A DNA stretch of 64,000 bases, from the NCBI RefSeq assembly GCF_001424905.1, contig NZ_LMCU01000001.1, positions 2,225,480-2,289,479 of the forward strand. The letters run 5' to 3'. Each line of letters begins with the position of its first letter. Within the stretch, counting starts at the first letter, position 1. The notes under the pieces are model-generated. The model searched no databases. It was not told the origin of the DNA and saw only the letters and a list, made by a program, of their open reading frames with translations. A program made the translations under genes and the position numbers. Below, piece after piece: positions 1-6,953 of this stretch. Source of the stretch: Leifsonia sp. Root112D2. Lineage in GTDB: Bacteria > Actinomycetota > Actinomycetes > Actinomycetales > Microbacteriaceae.

Positions 1-64
1 CGGTGGGTCGGTTTTCGCGGCATTCATAGCCGCACTGGCCAGCACGAACATATCAACTGGGCCC

Positions 65-925
65 GTGAACCCTGCCGTGTTCGTGATGCCGATGATCCTG
101 CTTATCGTCGCTGCTGCCATTGTCGTTTTCATCATTCGGAGCAGCCGAGGGCGCTGGGCGCGCCGTTATCGGCTCGATCGTTTTGCGCGGGCCAACGGGC
201 TTGTCGCTCGTCTCGGAGAGACCGATTCCGACTACCCCGGCTCGATTTTCGGTATCGGCAGCGAGCGCACGGCCTACGACAGCGTGCGACAGCTGGAACA
301 GCCGTACATCGACATCGCCAACTACCGCTACACGACGGGTTCGGGCAAGAACCGTACCGTGCATCATTGGGGGTATTTAGCCATACGGCTCGACCGCAGG
401 CTGCCACAGATGGTGCTCGACGCGAGGTCGAACAACGGGCTCTTCGGGGGCACGAACCTTCCGGCCGTGTTCTCGAAGAACCAGGTGCTGAAGCTCGAGG
501 GTGACTTCGACAAGTACTTCACCCTGTACTGCCCGCGGGAGTATGAGCAGGATGCGCTCTACGTCTTCACCCCCGACCTCATGGCCCTGCTCATCGACAA
601 TGCCGACTCATTCGATGTAGAGATCGTCGACGACTGGATGTTCGTCTACTCGTCGACGTCACTGAAAATCGACGACCCCGCGGTATTGCGACGCATGTTC
701 ACCATCGTGGACACGGTGGGAGCCAAGACCCTGAGCCAGTCCAGGAACTACCGTGACGAGCGCGCGATTCCGGCCGGAACGCCGCTCGCCGACGGATTCG
801 CTGCCAGCGGCAACACCATTGCAGCGGGAGGGCGACGACTGCACCGCGGAGTGAGCGGCGGCGCCATCGTCTTTTCTGTCGCGATCCTGGCGTTCTGGGC
901 CTGGAGCACCTTCATCGCGCGGTGA
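65..925 (+). CDS. Membrane protein of unknown function
   Basis: A 286-residue protein I do not recognise. A hydrophobic segment at about residues 6-24 is followed by a basic stretch (RSSRGRWARRYRLDR), then a soluble region of about 200 residues, and a second hydrophobic segment at about 263-283 near the C terminus. This suggests a protein anchored at both ends with a large domain, facing the cytosol if the positive-inside rule holds. The GTG at 65 is used because it gives a short N terminus before the first membrane segment. The frame stays open to the left edge of the window, so a start upstream of base 1 cannot be excluded. The gene converges on the glycoside hydrolase with a 24-bp gap. Confidence 0.6.
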   Translation: MNPAVFVMPMILLIVAAAIVVFIIRSSRGRWARRYRLDRFARANGLVARLGETDSDYPGSIFGIGSERTAYDSVRQLEQPYIDIANYRYTTGSGKNRTVHHWGYLAIRLDRRLPQMVLDARSNNGLFGGTNLPAVFSKNQVLKLEGDFDKYFTLYCPREYEQDALYVFTPDLMALLIDNADSFDVEIVDDWMFVYSSTSLKIDDPAVLRRMFTIVDTVGAKTLSQSRNYRDERAIPAGTPLADGFAASGNTIAAGGRRLHRGVSGGAIVFSVAILAFWAWSTFIAR

Positions 926-949
926 CTGCCCGTTTCAGCTGTCGCGCAG

Positions 950-2731
950 TCAGGCCGAGGCGCTTGCTCTGGTGATGGCCTCCGCGGCCCGCACCAGAGT
1001 CAGATGGGTCAGGGCCTGAGGGGTGTTGCCGGCCTGACGGCCGGAATCCACGTCGTACTCCTCGCTCAGCATTCCCACATCGTTAGCGAAGCCCAGCAGT
1101 CGCTTCATGAGAGTGCGGGCGTCGCCGACGCGACCGCTGCGGGCGTACTGCTCGACGAGCCAGAACGCGCAGGCGAGAAACGGATGCTCGCCCGGCGGCA
1201 GGCCGTCCACCCCCGCCTCGGTTCGGTAGCGCAGCGGCAAGCCGTCACGCAGCAGATCCGACTCGATGGCGGCAACCGTGCCGAGCATCCGCGGATCGTC
1301 GGCTGCGCAGTAGCCGATCTGCGAGAGCTGCAGCAGTGAGGCATCCACTTCGCTTGTTCCGAAGTACTGCGTGTAACTGTTGCGCTCGGCGTCGAAGCCG
1401 CGCTCCTCGATGGTGGCGCGCACGCGATCGCGCAACTTCTCCCAGCGCTCCGCCGGACCGTCGAGGCCGAACTCGCGAACGGCACGCGCGGCGCGGTCGA
1501 ACGCCGCCCACACCATGGCGCGCGAGTGGGTGAAGTGGCGCGCTTCCCCGCGAATCTCCCAGATGCCCTGGTCCGGCTGCTCCCACTTCTGCTCCAGAAA
1601 GCCGATGAGTGCACGCTGCAGGCCCCAGGAGAATTTGGTCTCCTTCACCCCGGCGACGCGCGCTTCGTGCAGCGAGATCATGACCTCACCGATGACATCC
1701 GCCTGGAATTGCAGGGCGGCGTCGTTGCCGACCCGCACCGGGGAGGCGTCCTGGTAGCCGGGCAGGCTCGTCAGCTCGCGTTCGGAGAGATCTCTCTCGC
1801 CGGCGAGGCCGTACATGATCTGCACATCGGCCGGGTCCCCGGCCACCGCGCGCAGCATCCAGCCGCGCCAGTGCTCGACCGCCGCGTGATAGCCGTGGGA
1901 GAGCAGCACCGAGATGGTGAGGGACGCGTCGCGCAGCCACACATAGCGGTAGTCCCAGTTGCGGCTGCCACCGAAACTCTCTGGAAGCGATGTGGTGGCC
2001 GCGGCCACGATCCCGCCCGTCTGGTGATGGGTGAGAGCGCGCAGCAGCAGCAGCGAGCGCACGATCTCGTCCCGGTATTCGCCCGTCTCGTTGCACCGTG
2101 CCGCCCAGTCCGTCCACCAGGCACGGGTGTGCTCGATGGCGGCATCCACCTCCGGCGGCTCGGGCGGTGACTTGTGCGAGGCATGCCAGGTGAGGCTGAG
2201 GTCGACGGTCTCGCCCTCGCCCACGGTGAAGGTGGCTTCGTGACTGTGGTCGGTGGCGGTGAGTTCCGGGCCGCGCAGCACGACGGCATCCGGCCCGGCG
2301 ACGGCCAGCAGCGCGCGAGGCTTGTCGCCGCTCTGCTTGCGAACCCACGGAACGGCCTCGCCGTAGGTAAAACGAATGCGCACTTCTTCGTGCATCTCAA
2401 CCGAACCGCGGATGCCGCGCACCCGGCGCACCAGGTCGGCGCGCTTGTCGCCGTGCGGCATGAGATCCGTCACCTCGACTTCGCCGTCAGGCGTCGTCCA
2501 GTGCGTCACGAGAATCAGCGTGTCGCCGTCGTAGCTGCGGGTGGAGGTTGCCTCCTCATGGCTCGGCGCGAGCAGCCAACTGCCATGATCTTTGCTGCCC
2601 AGAAGGGCCCCGAACATGGAGGCGGAATCGTACCGCGGCATGCACAGCCAGTCGATGCTGCCATCCTTGCCGACCAGAGCTCCGGTGTAGCAGTCGCTGA
2701 TCAGTGCATAGTCCTCGATAGCTAGAGCCAT
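950..2731 (-). CDS. Glycoside hydrolase family 15 protein (glucoamylase/trehalase-like)
   Basis: About 593 residues with the layout of bacterial GH15 enzymes: an N-terminal beta-domain starting MALAIEDYALISDCYTGALV with the SIDWLCMPRYDS signature, then an (alpha/alpha)6 barrel with NWDYRYVWLRDAS at mid-protein and the late segments FLACAFWLVEQYARSGR and NTPQALTHL. The family hydrolyses alpha-glucosidic bonds, and many actinobacterial members act as trehalases. No signal peptide is seen, so it is probably cytosolic. The frame opens upstream, but the ATG at 2731 is chosen because GGAGG lies just before it and the protein aligns from there. It is divergent from the glucose-6-phosphate dehydrogenase gene. 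otsA-otsB lie 10 kb away, so a trehalose-breakdown role is reasonable but not shown. Confidence 0.88.
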   Translation of the reverse strand: MALAIEDYALISDCYTGALVGKDGSIDWLCMPRYDSASMFGALLGSKDHGSWLLAPSHEEATSTRSYDGDTLILVTHWTTPDGEVEVTDLMPHGDKRADLVRRVRGIRGSVEMHEEVRIRFTYGEAVPWVRKQSGDKPRALLAVAGPDAVVLRGPELTATDHSHEATFTVGEGETVDLSLTWHASHKSPPEPPEVDAAIEHTRAWWTDWAARCNETGEYRDEIVRSLLLLRALTHHQTGGIVAAATTSLPESFGGSRNWDYRYVWLRDASLTISVLLSHGYHAAVEHWRGWMLRAVAGDPADVQIMYGLAGERDLSERELTSLPGYQDASPVRVGNDAALQFQADVIGEVMISLHEARVAGVKETKFSWGLQRALIGFLEQKWEQPDQGIWEIRGEARHFTHSRAMVWAAFDRAARAVREFGLDGPAERWEKLRDRVRATIEERGFDAERNSYTQYFGTSEVDASLLQLSQIGYCAADDPRMLGTVAAIESDLLRDGLPLRYRTEAGVDGLPPGEHPFLACAFWLVEQYARSGRVGDARTLMKRLLGFANDVGMLSEEYDVDSGRQAGNTPQALTHLTLVRAAEAITRASASA

Positions 2732-2831
2732 GCCTCCATCATGCCCCTCGCGGTATGAAGCTTCCACCGTGGGCGCCTCTTCACACCGTGCGCATAGCTG
2801 CCCGTGAGAGCCGCGGGCTACTGTGGGATGC

Positions 2832-4208
2832 ATGACGCAGACGGTTCAGACGCTTCTCATTCTTGGCGCCAGCGGTGACCTGGCGGCCAGACTGCTCATG
2901 CCGGCCTTCGGCCAGCTGGTGCAGGAGCGGCCGGGTGAGCATGTTCGCCTCGTGGGCGCGGGTAGCGAGGAATGGACGCAGGCGCGGTGGCGCAAGGCGG
3001 TGCGCGCCTCGTTCGCCGCGGCAGGGGCATCCGGACCCGCCGTCGAGAGGGTGCTTGCCGAGACCGTCTACCTGAGCGCCGATGTGACCAACCCGGATGA
3101 CCTCACCCGGCTCCTCGAGAAATGCGAAGGCACCCCGGCGATCTACTTCGCCCTGCCTCCGGCCATTTCGGCGCTGGCATGCAAGGCGTTGGAGAAGGTC
3201 GATCTTCCCGCGGGTACGCAGTTGGCGCTGGAGAAGCCGTTCGGCACCGACCGCCGCTCGGCAGCAGCGCTCAACACGCAGGTCCTCAAACTGGTTCCCG
3301 AAGACCAGGTGCAGCGCATTGACCACTTTCTCGGGCGCTCAACCGTGCTCAACCTTCTGGGGCTGCGCTTCGCGAACCGCATCTTCGAGCCGCTGTGGAG
3401 TGCCGAGCACATCGCGAGTGTTGACATCGTCTACGACGAGCAGCTGGCCTTGGAGGGACGCGCCCGCTACTACGACAAGGCCGGCGCCCTCATCGACATG
3501 ATCCAAAGTCACCTGCTGCAGGTGCTCGCCGTGCTCGCGATGGAGGCCCCAGCGTCGATCGACGCGCAGGACCTGCGCGACGCGAAGGCCACGGTGCTGC
3601 GGGCCACGCGGGTGTGGAACGACGATCCAACGACCTCGAGTCGGCGCGGGCGTTACCTGGCGGGCGAGATCGACGGCAAGAAGCTGCCCGCGTATGCGAA
3701 GGAGAACGGTGTCGACCCCGCGCTGAAGACCGAGACGCTCGCCGAGGTGACGTTCGAAATCGAGAACTGGCGCTGGGCCGGGGTGCCTTTCACGCTGCGC
3801 TCGGGCAAGGCGCTGGGGGTGCGGCGCCGCGAGATAGTGATCACCTTCAAGGCGCCCCAGCATCTTCCGCACGGACTGCACGGCAAAATAGAGCCCACGG
3901 TGCTGCGCCTGCAGCTGGCGCCGGATGCCATGTCCCTCGAACTGAACATCAACGGCCCCGGAGACCCGCACGAGATCGACCGCAGCGTGCTCAGCGCAGA
4001 CTTCGGCCCGGGCCAGCTGCAGGCATACGGCGAGGTGCTCTCGGGTGTCTTCGACGGTGATCCGAGCCTGTCGGTGCGCGGTGACACGGCAGAGCAGTGC
4101 TGGCGGATCGTCGCACCCGTGATAGCCGCCTGGAAGGCAGACAAGGTTGCGCTTGACGGCTATCGTGCCGGGTCGAACGGGCCCTCGAAGTGGAAGCCGA
4201 TCGGCTAG
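2832..4208 (+). CDS. zwf: Glucose-6-phosphate dehydrogenase (short form)
   Basis: This enzyme oxidises glucose 6-phosphate to 6-phosphogluconolactone with NADP+ in the cytosolic pentose phosphate pathway. The N terminus has the Rossmann nucleotide-binding motif LILGASGDLAARLL. The substrate motif RIDHFLG lies at residues 162-168, with catalytic-region Asp164 and His165. It is followed by the family segment LGLRFANRIFEPLW, and the C terminus keeps the YRAGSNGP element. At 458 residues it is shorter than typical Zwf proteins (480-515), and the usual Lys after RIDHYLG is Arg here. An upstream GTG at 2823 is possible, but ATG 2832 matches the family N terminus. The gene is divergent from the GH15 gene across about 100 bp. 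Confidence 0.85.
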   Translation: MTQTVQTLLILGASGDLAARLLMPAFGQLVQERPGEHVRLVGAGSEEWTQARWRKAVRASFAAAGASGPAVERVLAETVYLSADVTNPDDLTRLLEKCEGTPAIYFALPPAISALACKALEKVDLPAGTQLALEKPFGTDRRSAAALNTQVLKLVPEDQVQRIDHFLGRSTVLNLLGLRFANRIFEPLWSAEHIASVDIVYDEQLALEGRARYYDKAGALIDMIQSHLLQVLAVLAMEAPASIDAQDLRDAKATVLRATRVWNDDPTTSSRRGRYLAGEIDGKKLPAYAKENGVDPALKTETLAEVTFEIENWRWAGVPFTLRSGKALGVRRREIVITFKAPQHLPHGLHGKIEPTVLRLQLAPDAMSLELNINGPGDPHEIDRSVLSADFGPGQLQAYGEVLSGVFDGDPSLSVRGDTAEQCWRIVAPVIAAWKADKVALDGYRAGSNGPSKWKPIG

Positions 4209-4239
4209 CGTCCTCTGCGGTGCGCCCTCGGGTGGGTTT

Positions 4240-4695
4240 CTATGCGACGAGGGCGGGTGCGCGCAACTGCGGAATCTCGCCCGTCACGGGCTTGCGCAGA
4301 TCTGCCCACACCGTGATCGGCGCAGGCTCCCAGCCGAACGCTGCCGGCTCGAGTTGCTTCGCCGCAGCATCCGGAGTCTCGAGAGGCGCCACATGCGCTC
4401 CGGGTTCGTCATGCTCGGCCACGATGACGGCGACGGGAGTGGCAGCGGCCCCGGCCTCAAGCTGCTGGCGCGCGTCGCGCAGGGCCGTGATGATGTCCGC
4501 GGTGACGGACTTCACCAGCACGCCGTGAAAAATTGCGTCAGTGTGCGCCTCGGTGCGGCGGGAGACGGTCCACTCGCCCTCGGCGCCGAAGGAAGCGGCG
4601 AGCTGGTACTGCACGAGCTCGAAAATCTGGTCTTCAGTCAGCTGCGGCGCGGGGGCTGCCGGCGCTGCTGCGACATGACGTCTGCGACCAAACAT
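4240..4695 (-). CDS. Conserved hypothetical protein
   Basis: A 151-residue soluble protein that I cannot assign to a family. It begins MFGRRR, has an Ala/Pro-rich linker (about residues 9-18), and then a compact alpha/beta-looking region. No membrane segment, signal peptide or metal-binding cluster is visible. The start is supported by an AGAGGGG ribosome-binding site. It lies between zwf (convergent) and a small membrane protein on the same strand. Confidence 0.6.
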   Translation of the reverse strand: MFGRRRHVAAAPAAPAPQLTEDQIFELVQYQLAASFGAEGEWTVSRRTEAHTDAIFHGVLVKSVTADIITALRDARQQLEAGAAATPVAVIVAEHDEPGAHVAPLETPDAAAKQLEPAAFGWEPAPITVWADLRKPVTGEIPQLRAPALVA

Positions 4696-4784
4696 CGCGA
4701 AACCCCTCTCAGGCGGTCGGAACTACTCGTTCAAGTGTCCCCGATGAGGGGTGTTCCGGGGCGGGGACACGCCGCGCGATCCGC

Positions 4785-4976
4785 TTAGTTCTGCGGATCC
4801 TCGAGTTCGCGGGAATCTTGCCTGACCGTGCCGATGGCTATCGCGAGGCTCAGGCCCCAGCTGATCCACATGAGCACGAGCTTCCAGTCGCGCGGACCCT
4901 TCCTCGTCGTCTGCACGATCGAGAAGGCCCCCGTGACCGCGCCGATCATTGCACCGTTGAAGAGGTACTTGCGCAT
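4785..4976 (-). CDS. Small membrane protein of unknown function
   Basis: A 63-residue protein starting MRKYLFNGAMIGAVTGAF, with one weak hydrophobic segment at about residues 7-20 and a stronger one at about 33-48, separated by a basic loop (RKGPRDWK). A good ribosome-binding site (GAAAGGTGA) precedes the ATG, which supports translation. It diverges from the permease gene, whose start lies about 105 bp away. The function is unknown. Confidence 0.6.
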   Translation of the reverse strand: MRKYLFNGAMIGAVTGAFSIVQTTRKGPRDWKLVLMWISWGLSLAIAIGTVRQDSRELEDPQN

Positions 4977-5082
4977 CGGTCACCTTTCGTCACTCTCTAC
5001 GCTACGCGATTCCTCTTCTCGCGCTACCCGTCTGCGGCGTACAGTGATCGAGCCCTCCTTCGCCGGGCGTCTGGAGGCTTGC

Positions 5083-6249
5083 GTGCGCACAGCGGTAATC
5101 GGATGCGTGCTCCTCGCGCTCGGTGCGGCATCCGTGGCCGTCGGCATCCTGCCTCTCGCGGATGCGCTCGAGCTCTGGGGTCGCATCTGGCCGGTGCTGC
5201 TTTTCGTTCTGGCCATCACTGTGGTGACGGAACTCGCCGCCGAAGCAGGCCTGTTCCGCTTCATCGCCGAGCGCACGGCGCGCTGGGGCCGAGGCCGAGC
5301 CTGGCTTCTCTGGCTTCTCGTGGTGGCGTTTGCCACGCTCAGCACGATCTTCCTGTCGCTCGACACCACGGCGGTGCTGCTGACCCCGGTGGTCATCGTG
5401 CTGGCCAGGCATGCGGGCCTCAATCCGCTCCCGTTCGCGCTCACGACCGTCTGGCTGGCCAACACGGCCTCGATGTTGCTGCCGGTCTCCAATCTCACGA
5501 ACCTGCTGGCCCAGCACCAGCTGGGTGGTCTCAGCCCGTTGGGCTTCGCGGCGATGACCTGGGCGCCCGCGCTCGTGTGCGTCGTGGTTCCTGCCGCGGC
5601 GATTTTCCTGGTCGCGCGGCGTTCGCTGCTGCTGCGTTACGAACCGGATGCCAGCGCACCGGTCACAGACCGCCCGCTTTTCGCCTGCAGTGCGATAGTC
5701 GTGGCACTCCTGCTGCCCGCGCTCGTCTCGGGCGTAGCCGTGTGGATCCCGGCGGTCTGCGCCGCGCTGATCCTGGCTGCCGTGTTCGCGGTGCGTCGCC
5801 GAGAGGTGCTGCGCGCCTCGCTCGTGCCGTTCTCGCTGCTGGTGCTGGCATCCGGCTTGCTCTTCGTCATGGCGGCCGCGCACGCGCTGGGCCTTGGAAC
5901 TGCGCTCGCCGCCGTCTCGGGCACGGGGGAGAGCCCAAGAGAACTGCTGCGCCTCGCCGGAGTGGGGGCGTTCGGTGCGAACGCCATCAACAACCTGCCG
6001 GCATATCTGGCGCTGGAGCCTGTAGCGGGTTCGCCGCTGCGGCTTATCGCGCTGCTGATCGGGGTGAATGCAGGCCCCCTCATCACCCCATGGGCATCGC
6101 TGGCGACGCTGCTCTGGCATCGCCGACTCACCGCCATGGGCGTTGCCCTGTCGTGGCGCCGTTATGCGCTGCTCGGCGTGGTGGTCGCGCCCGCCACGGT
6201 GGCGCTTGCGGTGCTGGCACTCGTGCTTGTCACGCACGGGGCATCGTGA
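5083..6249 (+). CDS. ArsB/SLC13-like (ion transporter superfamily) permease
   Basis: A polytopic inner-membrane protein of about 388 residues with roughly 10-11 hydrophobic segments. The N-terminal half contains LSLDTTAVLLTPVVIVLARH and WLANTASMLLPVSNLTN; the C-terminal half contains FGANAINNLPAYLALEP. These paired Asn/Thr/Pro-rich re-entrant segments are typical of the ArsB/NhaD/SLC13 group of anion or arsenite transporters. No arsR, arsC or other resistance gene is adjacent, so the substrate is unknown. The frame is open from about 4828, but GTG 5083 is preferred: GGAGG lies five bases upstream and the first membrane helix begins at once. Confidence 0.75.
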   Translation: MRTAVIGCVLLALGAASVAVGILPLADALELWGRIWPVLLFVLAITVVTELAAEAGLFRFIAERTARWGRGRAWLLWLLVVAFATLSTIFLSLDTTAVLLTPVVIVLARHAGLNPLPFALTTVWLANTASMLLPVSNLTNLLAQHQLGGLSPLGFAAMTWAPALVCVVVPAAAIFLVARRSLLLRYEPDASAPVTDRPLFACSAIVVALLLPALVSGVAVWIPAVCAALILAAVFAVRRREVLRASLVPFSLLVLASGLLFVMAAAHALGLGTALAAVSGTGESPRELLRLAGVGAFGANAINNLPAYLALEPVAGSPLRLIALLIGVNAGPLITPWASLATLLWHRRLTAMGVALSWRRYALLGVVVAPATVALAVLALVLVTHGAS

Positions 6250-6280
6250 ACCGGGAACTGGCTGGCAATCCGCTGCCAAT

Positions 6281-6315
6281 CTGACCGATCGTGCAGAAAC
6301 TGACCGATTGGTCAG
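6281..6315. promoter_or_regulatory. Tandem candidate TetR operator
   Basis: Two related sites start 19 bp apart. The right site is a perfect inverted repeat, CTGACC-GATT-GGTCAG (6300-6315). The left, CTGACC-GATC-GTGCAG (6281-6296), keeps the left arm exactly and part of the right arm. They sit 14-48 bp before the tetR start, the usual place for an autoregulatory operator that also controls the downstream pump genes. Binding is inferred. Confidence 0.65.
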
Positions 6316-6328
6316 ATACCGTCGTGGG

Positions 6329-6943
6329 GTGAGTATTCCTTCCCCCGAATCGGCCCCGCCGGCGGGACGCCCGAGCGCCAGCGTGGAGTTGCGTGCCGTC
6401 GCGCTCGAGCAGTTCGCCTCTGTCGGCTTCGCCGGCACCTCGCTGCAGCAGATTGCAGACATCGCCGGCTATTCCAAGTCGAGCGTGCTGTACCACTTCG
6501 CCTCGAAGGAGGCGCTGCTTGAGGCGGCCATCGGCCCGGCCATCGACCGGCTCGAAGAATTGCTCGGCGACATCGGCAGCCTGCGATCCTCGGCCGCGGC
6601 ACGTCAGACCTTCATTGAATCGTTCATCGACTTTCTACTTCAGTACCGGCTCGAGGTGCACACCTTCATCAACCAGGGGCAGTCATTGGCGGGCATCGCC
6701 GTGATTGACCGGGCCAACGCATCCGTCGCCGCTCTTGCGGACAATTTCGCGAGCGACCTCGAGGGTGCCGAGCAGAAGATTCGCTTCGGCGTCGCTCTCG
6801 GCGGCGCGGCGTACACGCTCGTTGCCGCCATGAACTTCACCGACGAGAGCGACATGCTTCCCCTCGACGAGATTCGCGGGGCCCTCATCAGCGTCGTCTC
6901 CGAACTGCTCGCCCCCGTTCAGTACCGCCCGCACACCCGATAG
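6329..6943 (+). CDS. TetR family transcriptional regulator of the MMPL/YhgE operon
   Basis: About 204 residues. The N-terminal TetR helix-turn-helix lies at about residues 18-60 (FASVGFAGTSLQQIADIAG, then YSKSSVLYHFASKEALLEAA). The remainder is a helical ligand-binding domain typical of drug-pump repressors. The GTG at 6329 is chosen because the frame upstream runs through the 3' end of the permease gene. A tandem palindromic operator lies directly upstream, and the MMPL gene starts 10 bases after the stop. This suggests that it represses its own operon and is released by a compound that the pump exports. The ligand is unknown. Confidence 0.85.
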   Translation: MSIPSPESAPPAGRPSASVELRAVALEQFASVGFAGTSLQQIADIAGYSKSSVLYHFASKEALLEAAIGPAIDRLEELLGDIGSLRSSAAARQTFIESFIDFLLQYRLEVHTFINQGQSLAGIAVIDRANASVAALADNFASDLEGAEQKIRFGVALGGAAYTLVAAMNFTDESDMLPLDEIRGALISVVSELLAPVQYRPHTR

Positions 6944-6953
6944 GACCACCCGA

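Noticed and set aside
5002..6462. Minus-strand open frame of 486 codons opposite the permease
   Set aside because: Extreme Arg/Gln/His composition is typical of the antisense of a membrane-protein gene.
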